From positions 1 through 64,000 of the forward strand of contig NZ_DASUVO010000128.1 of the NCBI RefSeq assembly GCF_036378875.1: DNA of 64,000 nucleotides, given 5' to 3'. Positions 43,667-51,353 of this stretch are shown piece by piece. This DNA comes from Actinophytocola sp036378875 (GTDB taxonomy: Bacteria; Actinomycetota; Actinomycetes; Mycobacteriales; Pseudonocardiaceae). Both the position numbers and the translations under genes were made by a program. How positions within the stretch are numbered: position 1 is the stretch's first letter; every line of letters starts with the position of its first letter. The notes under the pieces were generated by a model. It ran no database searches, had not been told where the DNA came from, and saw only the letters and a list, made by a program, of their open reading frames with translations.

Positions 43667-44461
43667 GTGACTGACACCCAGGACCTCGCCGCAGCGGCGG
43701 CCACGGCGCTCGCCAAGCAGACCGGCGTCGACACCCACGACGTCGCGCTGGTGCTCGGCTCCGGTTGGCGACCCGCCGCCGACGAGTTGGGCACGCCCGA
43801 GTTCGAGGTGTCCGTGGCGGACCTGCCTGGTTTCATCGCACCGACCGTCCTCGGGCACGGCGGCACGTTGCGGTCGTTACGCGTCGGCGACAAGCGGGTG
43901 TTGATCCTGCTCGGCCGCACCCACCTATACGAGGGCCTCGGTGTTGGCGCGGTGGTGCACGGGGTGCGGACGGCCGCCGCGGCCGGGTGCCGCACGGTCG
44001 TGCTCACCAACGCGGCCGGCTGCCTGCGGGACGGCGTGTCGGTCGGCCAGCCGGTGCTGATCAGTGACCACCTGAACCTGACCGCCACGTCACCGCTGGT
44101 GGGCGCACAGTTCGTGGACCTGACCGACCTGTACTCGCCGCGGTTGCGGGCGCTGGCCAAGGAGATCGACCCGACGCTGGTCGAGGGTGTCTACGCGGGA
44201 CTGCCGGGCCCGCACTTCGAGACGCCGGCCGAGATCCGCATGCTGCGTGTCCTCGGCGCGGACCTGGTCGGCATGTCGACGGTCCTGGAGGCGATCGCCG
44301 CGCGGGCGGCGGGTGTCGAGGTGTTCGGGCTGTCGCTGGTGACGAACCTGGCGGCCGGGGTCACGGGTGAGCCGCTGAACCACGAGGAGGTCCTGGAGGC
44401 GGGCCGCGCGGCGGCGTCCCGCATGGGTGTGTTGCTTCGTTCTCTGGTGGAACGGTCGTGA
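43667..44461 (+). CDS. punA: purine-nucleoside phosphorylase (trimeric class)
   Basis: 264 residues from GTG 43667, right after a TATTCT box. Phosphorolyses inosine and guanosine (and deoxy forms) to base plus (deoxy)ribose-1-phosphate. Trimeric PNP motifs: V-L-G-S-G-W near 28, L-G-R-T-H-L-Y-E-G near 81 (phosphate-site His), T-N-A-A-G-C-L near 113, G-P-H-F-E-T-P-A-E-I-R-M and G-M-S-T-V near 200, and L-V-T-N-L-A-A-G (purine-binding Asn). It overlaps the next gene by 4 nt (GTGA), so sugar-phosphate production and conversion are coupled. Confidence 0.94.
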   Translation: MTDTQDLAAAAATALAKQTGVDTHDVALVLGSGWRPAADELGTPEFEVSVADLPGFIAPTVLGHGGTLRSLRVGDKRVLILLGRTHLYEGLGVGAVVHGVRTAAAAGCRTVVLTNAAGCLRDGVSVGQPVLISDHLNLTATSPLVGAQFVDLTDLYSPRLRALAKEIDPTLVEGVYAGLPGPHFETPAEIRMLRVLGADLVGMSTVLEAIAARAAGVEVFGLSLVTNLAAGVTGEPLNHEEVLEAGRAAASRMGVLLRSLVERS

Positions 44462-46077
44462 GCCTTCCGTCGGAGTTGCGGGACCGGGCCTTCCGGTGGA
44501 TCGCCGACGATCCCGACACGGCGACCCGCACCGAGCTGCAGCAGATCACCGCCCGGGCCATGGGCGGCGACCCGGCCGCGGTGGACGAGCTGGCCGACCG
44601 CATGAACGGGACGTTGACGTTCGGCACGGCCGGTTTACGCGGTCCGGTCCGGGCGGGCTCCAACGGGATGAACCGTGCGGTGGTCCTGCGAGCGACCTAT
44701 GGCGTCGCGGTGTGGTTGAAGCACAAGGGACATCTGGGCGGCACGGTGATCGTCGGCCGTGACGCGCGGCACGGTTCGGCCGAGTTCGCGGAGGCGGCGG
44801 CGCTCGTGCTGACGGCGGCGGGTTTCGTGGTGCGCACGATGCCCGGCCCGCTACCGACACCGATGACCGCGTTCCACGTGCGTGCTTTGGGTGCGGTGGC
44901 GGGCATCCAGGTGACGGCGTCGCACAATCCGCCGGCTGACAACGGGTACAAGGTGTACGCGGCCGACGGCGCCCAGATCGTGCCGCCGGACGACACGCTG
45001 ATCGAGACGGCGATCCAGTCCGCCCCACCGGCCATGTCCGTGCCGACGGCGCCGGGCGCGTCGCCGATCGACGACGTGTCGGCCTATGTCAAGCGCATCG
45101 CCGCGTTGCCCCGCGGCACGGCCCGCGAGCTGCGGGTGGTGCTGACGCCGATGCACGGCGTCGGCGGGGAAACGGCCGTGGAAGCGTTGCGGGCAGCGGG
45201 TTTCACCGATGTCCGGCTGGTCGAGGCGCAGGCCGAACCGGACCCGGACTTCCCGACGGTGACGTTCCCCAACCCGGAGGAGCCGGGCGCGGCCGACCTG
45301 CTGCTCGCGTATGCGTCCGAAGTGGACGCGGACCTGGCCATCGCGCTGGACCCGGACGCGGACCGCTGCGCACTGGGAGTCCGCGACGGCGCCGGCTGGC
45401 GCATGCTGCGGGGCGACGAAACAGGCGTGCTGCTGGGTTCCCACCTGCTGTCCACAGTGGACTACCCGGATCCGTTGGTGGCGTCGACCATCGTGTCGTC
45501 GTCGATGCTGTCACTGGTGGCGGCGGCGCACGGGGCGCGGCACGTGGAGACGCTGACCGGCTTCAAGTGGCTGATGCGTGCGGGCGAAGGCCTGGTGTTC
45601 GCCTACGAGGAGGCACTCGGGCTGTCGGTGGACCCGGACTTCGTGCGGGACAAGGACGGCATCTCGGCGGCCGTGGTGGCATGCGACATGGCGGCGACGC
45701 TGAAGGCGGCGGGCCGCACACTGCTGGACGTGCTCGACGACCTGTCGGTCAGGCACGGCGTGCACCTGACTGACCAGGTGTCACTCCGCTTCGACGACGT
45801 GTCGGCAACGGCCCCTCTGGTGGCCTCGTTACGCGCGACACCACCGGCGGTACTGGCGGGCGCTGCGGTAACGCAGGACAACCCTGCCCCGGACATCGTG
45901 CGCCTCCGTGGCGAGGGCGTGCGGGTGGTGGTGCGCCCGTCCGGTACAGAGCCGAAAGTGAAGGCATATCTGGAGGTCATGGTCCCGGTGACGGAGACGC
46001 TGGCCTCGGCACGCACGGCGGCGGAGAACCGGCTGGCCGAACTACGCGAAGAGGTAAAGGCCCTGCTGAAGGTGTGA
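44458..46077 (+). CDS. phospho-sugar mutase (PGM2/phosphopentomutase-like)
   Basis: 539 residues of the alpha-D-phosphohexomutase superfamily. Catalytic Ser loop T-A-S-H-N-P-P-A-D-N-G near residue 151, metal loop D-P-D-A-D-R near 299, sugar-binding Y-E-E-A-L-G-L near 383 and phosphate-binding R-P-S-G-T-E-P-K near the C-terminus. Often labelled phosphomannomutase, but Y-E-E-A-L-G and the length match the PGM2 group that prefers pentose-1-phosphates. Coupling to PNP and the absence of a deoB in this window support a phosphopentomutase role linking PNP and DeoA to DeoC. Confidence 0.9.
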   Translation: MSLPSELRDRAFRWIADDPDTATRTELQQITARAMGGDPAAVDELADRMNGTLTFGTAGLRGPVRAGSNGMNRAVVLRATYGVAVWLKHKGHLGGTVIVGRDARHGSAEFAEAAALVLTAAGFVVRTMPGPLPTPMTAFHVRALGAVAGIQVTASHNPPADNGYKVYAADGAQIVPPDDTLIETAIQSAPPAMSVPTAPGASPIDDVSAYVKRIAALPRGTARELRVVLTPMHGVGGETAVEALRAAGFTDVRLVEAQAEPDPDFPTVTFPNPEEPGAADLLLAYASEVDADLAIALDPDADRCALGVRDGAGWRMLRGDETGVLLGSHLLSTVDYPDPLVASTIVSSSMLSLVAAAHGARHVETLTGFKWLMRAGEGLVFAYEEALGLSVDPDFVRDKDGISAAVVACDMAATLKAAGRTLLDVLDDLSVRHGVHLTDQVSLRFDDVSATAPLVASLRATPPAVLAGAAVTQDNPAPDIVRLRGEGVRVVVRPSGTEPKVKAYLEVMVPVTETLASARTAAENRLAELREEVKALLKV

Positions 46078-46080
46078 ACC

Positions 46081-46533
46081 GTGGCGAAGCTGCTGATCGT
46101 GCACCACACCCCGTCCCCGTCCATGCAGGCGATGTTCGAGGCGGTGGTCGCCGGCGCGACAACGGACGAGATCGAGAACGTGACGGTCGTCCGCCGCCCC
46201 GCGCTGGCGGCGACGGTCTCGGACGCACTGGACGCGGACGGCTACATCCTGGGCACACCGGCAAACCTGGGCATGATGTCGGGCGCGCTGAAGGTCTTCT
46301 TCGACCTGGCGTACTACCCATGCCTTGACGCGACGCAGGGCCGCCCGTTCGGCCTGTACGTGCACGGCAACAACGACACCACAGGCGCGATCCGCGGCAT
46401 AGAGTCGATCACGACGGGCCTGGGCTGGGCAAAGGTGACCCCCACGGTCTCGGTCACCGGCGAACCGAGCAAGCAGGACCTACAAGCATGCTGGGAACTG
46501 GGTGCCACGGTGGCAGCGGGCCTCATGCTTTGA
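46081..46533 (+). CDS. flavodoxin/NADPH-dependent FMN reductase-like protein
   Basis: 150 residues from GTG 46081, 3 nt after the mutase stop. The flavodoxin-like fold is indicated by L-L-I-V-H-H-T-P-S-P-S-M-Q (FMN phosphate loop), D-G-Y-I-L-G-T-P-A-N-L-G-M-M-S-G-A-L-K near residue 54 and Y-V-H-G-N-N-D-T-T-G near 99. It binds FMN and transfers electrons or reduces quinones/azo compounds. Its link with the salvage genes is only positional. Confidence 0.85.
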   Translation: MAKLLIVHHTPSPSMQAMFEAVVAGATTDEIENVTVVRRPALAATVSDALDADGYILGTPANLGMMSGALKVFFDLAYYPCLDATQGRPFGLYVHGNNDTTGAIRGIESITTGLGWAKVTPTVSVTGEPSKQDLQACWELGATVAAGLML

Positions 46534-47155
46534 CCAGGGTCAACCGATGCGCCCGCAGGGCGCACGAGTGTCCCTTTCGCTCAGAACTGGCCAGCGAAAG
46601 TCGACCAGGGATTTGTCCCAGTTGCCCTGCACGATGGCCTCGGGGCCCAGCAAAGTCTTCTTTGCTCCGTCGGGGCGGCCTGGGTCGCGCCGCCCGCTAG
46701 TGGCCGATGTCTCGAGGGTGACCTTCAGGACATCCGGGAACGGGCCTGCCCTTGACGAGCAGAACAGCCAAGCAAGATCCCCGGGGTGGGGGCGTCCCAC
46801 AAGGAACCTTGAAGACCCCCCGAGTCCGCACGAGTGTCCCATTCGCTCGAACTCGTCGGCGAAAGTTGTCCACAGGCCGCCGCGACCTGGGGTTTGTCTG
46901 TGTGGCTTGGTACGATGGCCTCGGGGTGGCCCCCCGGGTATGGGTGGGGGATGCCTACGCAACCATCTGTGTTGGCGTTGATCAACGAGCATGATCTTGT
47001 CGGAAGTCTGCCCCCGGATGGCGGCGTCGGTGAGGTCCGCGTCGGGGCGTGATCGGCCCAAAATACGGCGGCACCGCACGAAGCAGCCAACCAGGCCTCA
47101 ATGCCCGGAATACCCGACATCGCCCGCTGTGCGACACCAGGAGTCCAGGCACGAA
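46534..47155. repeat. 622-nt gap with a duplicated 80-bp block, no credible gene
   Basis: I see no gene with proper start, SD and family similarity here. Two related blocks about 265 bp apart are present: GCACGAGTGTCCCTTTCGCT at about 46563 and the form with ATTCGCTC at about 46827. Each is followed by a (C/G)GCGAAAGT motif and further downstream by ACGATGGCCTCGGGG (about 46631 and 46911). The motif resembles the reverse complement of part of the 113-bp array at 17515-18130, suggesting a genome-wide dispersed repeat. Confidence 0.7.
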
Positions 47156-47548
47156 TCAGGCAGTGGCCGCGTGTTCCTCAGTGATCACGTCGCGTTCGCA
47201 CAGCTCATAGTTGGAGATCTTGTAGTTCAGCACGTCCAGGCACGAGTTCAGCTCCGCGATGCGGCTGAGCACCTCAGCGCGTTGCTCGACGAGGATCTGC
47301 TTCCGGCGCCCCGCAGTGGACATGCCCTGGTGTCGCAGCTTCGCGTACTCCCGCATCATGCGGATCGGCATGCCAGTCATCCGGAGCTTGGTCAGGAACT
47401 CCAGCCAGGCGAGGTCGTCGTCGGAGTATGCCCGGCGGCCGCCGGAGTCGCGGGCTGGTGGGTCGATCAGTTGGATACGTTCGTAGTAACGGAGAGTGTC
47501 GATCGATAACCCACTGCGGTGGGCTGCCTCGGCGATCGCGTAAGTCAC
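47156..47548 (-). CDS. MerR-family regulator, AdhR/NmlR-like
   Basis: 130 residues. The winged helix reads Y-A-I-A-E-A-A-H-R-S-G-L-S-I-D-T-L-R-Y-Y-E-R (1-23), then G-G-R-R-A-Y-S-D-D-D-L, followed by a dimerisation coiled coil. Cys103 and Cys117 lie at the C-terminal end; aldehyde/electrophile-sensing relatives use a Cys in this region. The start is a GTG immediately after the promoter's -10, with no SD, so it is leaderless. The promoter has a 19-bp spacer with a perfect palindrome. No obvious target gene is divergent, so it may mainly autoregulate or act at a distance. Confidence 0.9.
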   Translation of the reverse strand: MTYAIAEAAHRSGLSIDTLRYYERIQLIDPPARDSGGRRAYSDDDLAWLEFLTKLRMTGMPIRMMREYAKLRHQGMSTAGRRKQILVEQRAEVLSRIAELNSCLDVLNYKISNYELCERDVITEEHAATA

Positions 47549-47555
47549 GCCATCG

Positions 47556-47586
47556 ACCGTAGGAGCTGGAGTGCACTCCAGGTCAA
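47556..47586 (-). promoter_or_regulatory. MerR-type autoregulated promoter and operator
   Basis: On the minus strand: -35 TTGACC (47586-47581), a 19-bp spacer, -10 TACGGT (47561-47556), then 7 nt to the GTG. The 16-bp palindrome CTGGAGTGCACTCCAG (47566-47581) fills the spacer. A 19-bp spacer with a central dyad is the defining architecture of promoters twisted open by activated MerR proteins. Confidence 0.85.
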
Positions 47587-47587
47587 G

Positions 47588-47977
47588 TCAGAGGTCGCTC
47601 TCCTTCGGATGCGCCCAGGCCTCCAGGCGGGCGGCCATCTCCGGTACTCCGACGTTCCCGCGGCCTACCTCGCGGACCAGTTCCAGCGCCTCGTCCTCGT
47701 CGGCGTCGATCCACCAGCCGTTCATGTCGCAGATGGTGACCGCGGCGACCCAGCCGAGTCGCCAGTTGCCCTCGACCAGCGGGCGGGTGCAGACGATCGA
47801 GTCGAGCAGCGCGGCCGCCTTCAGCCAGAGGGTGTCGTACGCCTGCACGCCCAACACCGTCGCGCGGGGTCGGTGAGCCGCGGCGTCCAGCAGGCCGAGA
47901 TCGCGCACCACCAGATCACCACCGGTGACGGCAGCGGCGAGCACGAGCAGGTCGCTGGCGTCCAAGTACATGATCAC
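47588..47977 (-). CDS. Doc-type (Fic-fold) toxin of a toxin-antitoxin pair
   Basis: 129 residues (GTG at 47977; ATG two codons later is equally possible). The death-on-curing fold shows L-V-V-R-D-L-G-L-L-D-A-A and the active-site loop R-P-L-V-E-G-N-W-R-L-G-W at 65-76. The Fic consensus H-x-F-x-x-G-N-x-x-R/K is altered: the His is replaced and N-K-R reads N-W-R. Doc proteins phosphorylate EF-Tu; with these changes activity is uncertain. It is encoded 90 nt after the RHH antitoxin gene on the same strand. Confidence 0.8.
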   Translation of the reverse strand: MIMYLDASDLLVLAAAVTGGDLVVRDLGLLDAAAHRPRATVLGVQAYDTLWLKAAALLDSIVCTRPLVEGNWRLGWVAAVTICDMNGWWIDADEDEALELVREVGRGNVGVPEMAARLEAWAHPKESDL

Positions 47978-48067
47978 TGCGGAATCATGTCAGACCCCAC
48001 CGACAATCCAGGTCGGAATCGGCCGGGAAAGGCCCGGAAAACCGAGCAGACCAGTTATGAAAATGCG

Positions 48068-48274
48068 TCAGGTGGTGCCGATTCGGTCGAGCAAACTCTG
48101 GTACCGCGGTAGCACGCGGGAAAGCACCTCGCCGAGCTGTTGCTCCTTCTGCAGGCGCGCCCAGCGGTCGGCCAGGGCCAGCCGCATGATCTCCTGCTTG
48201 GACCTGCCTTCGCTGGCGGCCAGCTCGGCGAGATGCTCGTTTTCCTCATCGGTCAGCCTGAGAGTCATCGCCAT
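48068..48274 (-). CDS. ribbon-helix-helix (CopG-type) antitoxin
   Basis: 68 residues from ATG 48274 (M-A-M-T-L-R-L-T-D-E-E). Upstream in-frame codons are possible but run through the operator. The beta strand M-T-L-R-L followed by two helices (E-E-N-E-H-L-A-E-L-A-A and S-K-Q-E-I-M-R-L-A-L) is the RHH fold. The basic C-terminal half would bind and neutralise the Doc-type toxin. The GGTACCATTTTGATACC dyad just upstream is a likely autoregulatory site. Confidence 0.85.
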   Translation of the reverse strand: MAMTLRLTDEENEHLAELAASEGRSKQEIMRLALADRWARLQKEQQLGEVLSRVLPRYQSLLDRIGTT

Positions 48275-48283
48275 GCGATCGAC

Positions 48284-48300
48284 GGTACCATTTTGATACC
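48284..48300 (-). promoter_or_regulatory. operator of the toxin-antitoxin operon
   Basis: GGTACCATTTTGATACC is an imperfect dyad (one mismatch) 9 nt upstream of the antitoxin ATG. Read on the minus strand it is TGGTATCA/TGGTACC-like, typical of RHH antitoxin operators. It also covers the presumed -10 region. Confidence 0.6.
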
Positions 48301-48308
48301 AAACATCA

Positions 48309-48932
48309 CTAGACCGCGCCATACTGCCGGTCGCCGGCGTCACCAAGGCCCGGGACGATGTAGCCGGAGTCGTTCAGCCGCTCGTCGACGGCCGCCGTCA
48401 CCAGCCTGACCGGCAGGTGTGCCTCCGACAGGTGCTTGATGCCCTCCGGCGCGGCCAGGGCGCACACCGCGGTGACGTCGGTCGCGCCGCGGTCGGTCAG
48501 GAGCCGGATCGTGTACTCCATCGACCCGCCGGTCGCGAGCATCGGGTCAAGCACGAACACCGGACGTCCGGCCAGGTCGGCCGGCAGCGACTCCATGTAC
48601 GGCGTCGGCTCCAGCGTCTCCTCGTTGCGCGCCAGCCCGACGAAGCCCATCTGCGCCTCCGGGATGAGCTTGTGGGCCTGGTCGGCCATGCCGAGCCCGG
48701 CCCGCAGCACCGGCACCAGCAGCGGCGGGTTCGCGAGCCAGTACCCCTCGGTCCGCGCCACCGGCGTGTGGATGCGGTCGGTGCGCACCGGCGCGTCCCG
48801 CATCGCCTCGTAGATCAGCATCACGGTCAGCTCGTGCAGCGCCGCGCGGAAGGTGGCGTTGTCGGTGCGGGCGTCCCGCATGACGGTCAACCGCGCCTTG
48901 GCCAGCGGGTGATCGACGGTCAACACATCCAT
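48309..48932 (-). CDS. upp: uracil phosphoribosyltransferase
   Basis: 207 residues, standard length. Converts uracil plus PRPP to UMP, recovering the base released by DeoA-type phosphorolysis. The PRPP-binding loop reads L-D-P-M-L-A-T-G-G-S near residue 130. The N-terminal H-P-L-A-K-A-R-L-T and C-terminal G-L-G-D-A-G-D-R motifs are intact. A TACCGT box lies 8 nt before the ATG and no SD is seen, so it may be leaderless. Confidence 0.96.
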   Translation of the reverse strand: MDVLTVDHPLAKARLTVMRDARTDNATFRAALHELTVMLIYEAMRDAPVRTDRIHTPVARTEGYWLANPPLLVPVLRAGLGMADQAHKLIPEAQMGFVGLARNEETLEPTPYMESLPADLAGRPVFVLDPMLATGGSMEYTIRLLTDRGATDVTAVCALAAPEGIKHLSEAHLPVRLVTAAVDERLNDSGYIVPGLGDAGDRQYGAV

Positions 48933-48940
48933 GAGGCGAC

Positions 48941-48946
48941 ACGGTA
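48941..48946 (-). promoter_or_regulatory. -10 box TACCGT of upp
   Basis: TACCGT on the minus strand, 8 nt before the upp ATG, lying just beyond the stop of the upstream methyltransferase gene. It suggests upp has its own, possibly leaderless, promoter. Confidence 0.5.
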
Positions 48947-48947
48947 G

Positions 48948-49748
48948 TCACTTGTGCGCGAGCACCGCGAACATCGTCACCGACATGTGGAAATCACCGC
49001 TCCCGGCGCCGGCGGCGAGGTCCTCCAGGAACCGTTCGCACCGCTGCGCGTCGATCACCCCACGGTCAACGGCCATGCGCCCGAGCATTTTCACGAGCGG
49101 GCCGGTCGCCGCGGCCGCCGACTGGATCAGGGCGTGCGAGCCGGTGTCGTCGACCGTGAGTCCGGCGCGGATGAGGTGGCCGGGCAGTCGCCGCGCGGCG
49201 AACGGGTTCACGATCCCGCCCCGCATGGCCTCGATGACCACTCGCGCGATGTCGGGATCACCGGGATGGATGATCGCCGTCGCCCAGTCGGTGTCGGTGA
49301 TGACCACCCGGCCGCCGGGGCGCAGCACCCTGGCGATCTCCGCGGCGGCCTTGTCCGGCTCGGTGAGGTGCTGGAACACCCGCTCGCAGGTGATCGCGTC
49401 CAACGAGCTGTCCGGGAACGGCAGGGCGTACGCGTCACCAGCGACGAACCGTGCGTGCCGCGCCCGGCGGGCCGCCTCGGCACGCATGCCCTCGTTCGGG
49501 TCGAGCCCGATCGCCTCGCCGGTCTCACCGACCGCCTCGGCGAGGATGCGGGCCAGCTCACCGGTGCCGGAACCGATGTCGAGCACCCGCTCGCCGGGCT
49601 TCAACCCGAGCACCGCGACCGACCACGCGCGTAACCGGGGAATTCCTGGCAGCCGCGACTGGTGGTCCAGTGCGGCGATCTGGACGTCCACGTCAGCGGT
49701 GGATAAATCGTCGGTGGACAAATGGCCGTGCGGGGGACCGTCAGGCAT
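48948..49748 (-). CDS. class I SAM-dependent methyltransferase
   Basis: 266 residues. SAM-binding motif I is V-L-D-I-G-S-G-T-G-E near residue 56, followed by acidic loop I-G-L-D-P-N-E-G-M near 81, C-E-R-V-F-Q-H-L-T near 119 and L-R-P-G-G-R-V-V-I-T-D. This belongs to the UbiE/COQ5-like Methyltransf_11 group; relatives methylate quinones, sterols or natural products. Translation begins 6 nt after a TATCGT box, so it is likely leaderless. It is divergent from the DUF1707 gene with only 23 bp between start codons. Confidence 0.88.
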   Translation of the reverse strand: MPDGPPHGHLSTDDLSTADVDVQIAALDHQSRLPGIPRLRAWSVAVLGLKPGERVLDIGSGTGELARILAEAVGETGEAIGLDPNEGMRAEAARRARHARFVAGDAYALPFPDSSLDAITCERVFQHLTEPDKAAAEIARVLRPGGRVVITDTDWATAIIHPGDPDIARVVIEAMRGGIVNPFAARRLPGHLIRAGLTVDDTGSHALIQSAAAATGPLVKMLGRMAVDRGVIDAQRCERFLEDLAAGAGSGDFHMSVTMFAVLAHK

Positions 49749-49754
49749 GTGCGC

Positions 49755-49764
49755 ACGATAACCT
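49755..49764. promoter_or_regulatory. overlapping divergent -10 boxes
   Basis: TATCGT on the minus strand (49760-49755) lies 6 nt before the methyltransferase ATG (49748). TAACCT on the plus strand (49759-49764) lies 7 nt before the DUF1707 GTG (49772). The two boxes share 2 bp, so the two leaderless promoters should exclude each other. Confidence 0.55.
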
Positions 49765-49771
49765 CACTCGC

Positions 49772-50419
49772 GTGAGTGAACCCCCTGCCGTGCCCGACCC
49801 GCGGGACATGCGGGTGTCCAACGACGACCGTGAGCGTGTCGCGCAGGTGCTGCACAACGCCATGGCCGAGGGGCGGCTCACGGTCAGCGAGTTGGAGGAA
49901 CGGCTCGACAAGGTCTACGCGGCCAAGACCTTCGGCGACCTCGAACCGATGGTGCGTGACCTGCCGGTGGGCAACCAGGCGCCGCAGCTCCCCGTGCCCG
50001 TGACCACATCCTCACCCATGCCGTTGCCGAACAACCGGATCGGCGGCCGCGGCACGTCGTCGAGCGCGATCGCGGTCCTGTCCGGAACCGGCCGCAAGGG
50101 TGTGTGGACGGTACCGCCGACGTTCACGACGTTCGCGTTCATGGGTGGCATCGAGATCGACCTGACCGAGGCGCGGTTCGAGGACCCGGAGACCACCATC
50201 CAGGCGTTCGCGTTCATGGGTGGCATCGAGATCTACGTGCCGGACGACATCGCCGTGCAGGTCAACGGCACGGGGTTCATGGGCGCGTTCGAGAACCGCG
50301 CGCACAACCAGGCACAGCCGAGGCCGGGCGTGCCGCTCGTGCGGGTCACCGGCCTCGCGGTGTGGGGCGCGGTCGAGGTGAAACGGCGCAAGAAGAAGCG
50401 CGCCGAGATCGAGGACTAG
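49772..50419 (+). CDS. DUF1707 domain protein with cell-wall-active-antibiotic-response-like C-terminus
   Basis: 215 residues from GTG 49772. The N-terminal DUF1707 (SHOCT-like) domain is M-R-V-S-N-D-D-R-E-R-V-A-Q-V-L-H through L-D-K-V-Y-A-A-K-T-F-G-D-L (about 10-58), common in actinobacterial envelope-associated proteins. A proline linker leads to a beta-rich domain with two copies of F-A-F-M-G-G-I-E-I (about 126 and 149) and a third F-M-G-A-F-E, resembling LiaF/YvqF C-terminal repeats. The tail is strongly basic (V-K-R-R-K-K-K-R). No membrane helix. Confidence 0.87.
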   Translation: MSEPPAVPDPRDMRVSNDDRERVAQVLHNAMAEGRLTVSELEERLDKVYAAKTFGDLEPMVRDLPVGNQAPQLPVPVTTSSPMPLPNNRIGGRGTSSSAIAVLSGTGRKGVWTVPPTFTTFAFMGGIEIDLTEARFEDPETTIQAFAFMGGIEIYVPDDIAVQVNGTGFMGAFENRAHNQAQPRPGVPLVRVTGLAVWGAVEVKRRKKKRAEIED

Positions 50420-50432
50420 TAACTCGGCCGTC

Positions 50433-51353
50433 ATGTGCCGGGCTGAGAATGACCAGGTGGCTGAGTTGCGCTACCGGGTTGTCCATGGTTACCGCCGCGC
50501 GTACCGGATGGTCGGCAGCGGGCCGGCGCTGCTGCTCGTGCACGGGATCAGCGACCACTCCGGCACCTGGTCACACCTGTTGCCGAAGCTGGCGGAGCGG
50601 TACACGGTGGTCGCGCCGGACCTGCTCGGCCACGGCGGCTCGGACAAACCTCGCGCCGACTACGCCGCGGCGGCCTACGCGTGCGGCATGCGTGACCTTC
50701 TCGGCGTCCTCGACATCGATCGGGTGACGGTCGTCGGTCACTCGCTCGGGGGCGGGGTGGCCATGCAGTTCGCGTACCAGTTCCCGGAACGCTGCGAGCG
50801 CCTGGTGCTGGTGTCGAGCGGCGGCGTCGGCCGGGGCGTGCACCCGCTGCTGCGGCTCGCGTCCGCACCCGGAGCCGAGCTGGCGTTGCCGCTGCTCACC
50901 CACATCCCCGGCATGCCTGCGCTACTGCCGCTGCTGGACTTCGGACCGGACGCCACGTACGCGCGGGAGCGGTACACCGCGTTGCGGGACCGGGCCACGC
51001 GCACGGCGTTCCTGCGGACGCTGCGCTCGGTGGTCGACGTCCGTGGCCAGGTCGTGACGATGCTGGACCGCTGCTACCTCACCCGGGGCATCCCCACCCT
51101 GCTGGTGTGGGGTTCTGCCGACCGCATCGTCCCGGTCGGCCACGCGCACAAGGCCCACCGGGCGATGCCGGGCAGCCGGCTGGAGATCTTCGACGGCGCC
51201 GGCCACTTCCCGCACCAGACAGACCCGGACCGGTTCGTCGCCCTGCTCGACGACTTCATCGCCTCGACGCCCCCGGCGGAACACGACCCCGACCACTGGC
51301 GCACGCTGCTCCGCAACGGCCCGGACGAGGTCCCGGTCTCCTCCGGTTCCTAG
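50433..51353 (+). CDS. alpha/beta hydrolase
   Basis: 306 residues. Alpha/beta hydrolase fold with oxyanion region L-V-H-G-I-S-D near 38, nucleophile elbow V-G-H-S-L-G-G near 108, the acid in W-G-S-A-D-R-I near 231 and His in G-A-G-H-F-P-H near 260. No signal peptide. ATG 50433 has no clear SD; GTG 50457 is an alternative start. Substrate undetermined. The 3' end overlaps the convergent gene by 4 nt. Confidence 0.87.
   Translation: MCRAENDQVAELRYRVVHGYRRAYRMVGSGPALLLVHGISDHSGTWSHLLPKLAERYTVVAPDLLGHGGSDKPRADYAAAAYACGMRDLLGVLDIDRVTVVGHSLGGGVAMQFAYQFPERCERLVLVSSGGVGRGVHPLLRLASAPGAELALPLLTHIPGMPALLPLLDFGPDATYARERYTALRDRATRTAFLRTLRSVVDVRGQVVTMLDRCYLTRGIPTLLVWGSADRIVPVGHAHKAHRAMPGSRLEIFDGAGHFPHQTDPDRFVALLDDFIASTPPAEHDPDHWRTLLRNGPDEVPVSSGS

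Noticed and set aside
46540..47120. Minus-strand frames of 179 and 131 codons in the 622-nt gap
   Set aside because: They overlap each other, lack an SD or -10 box, contain the duplicated intergenic block, and show no recognisable protein pattern.
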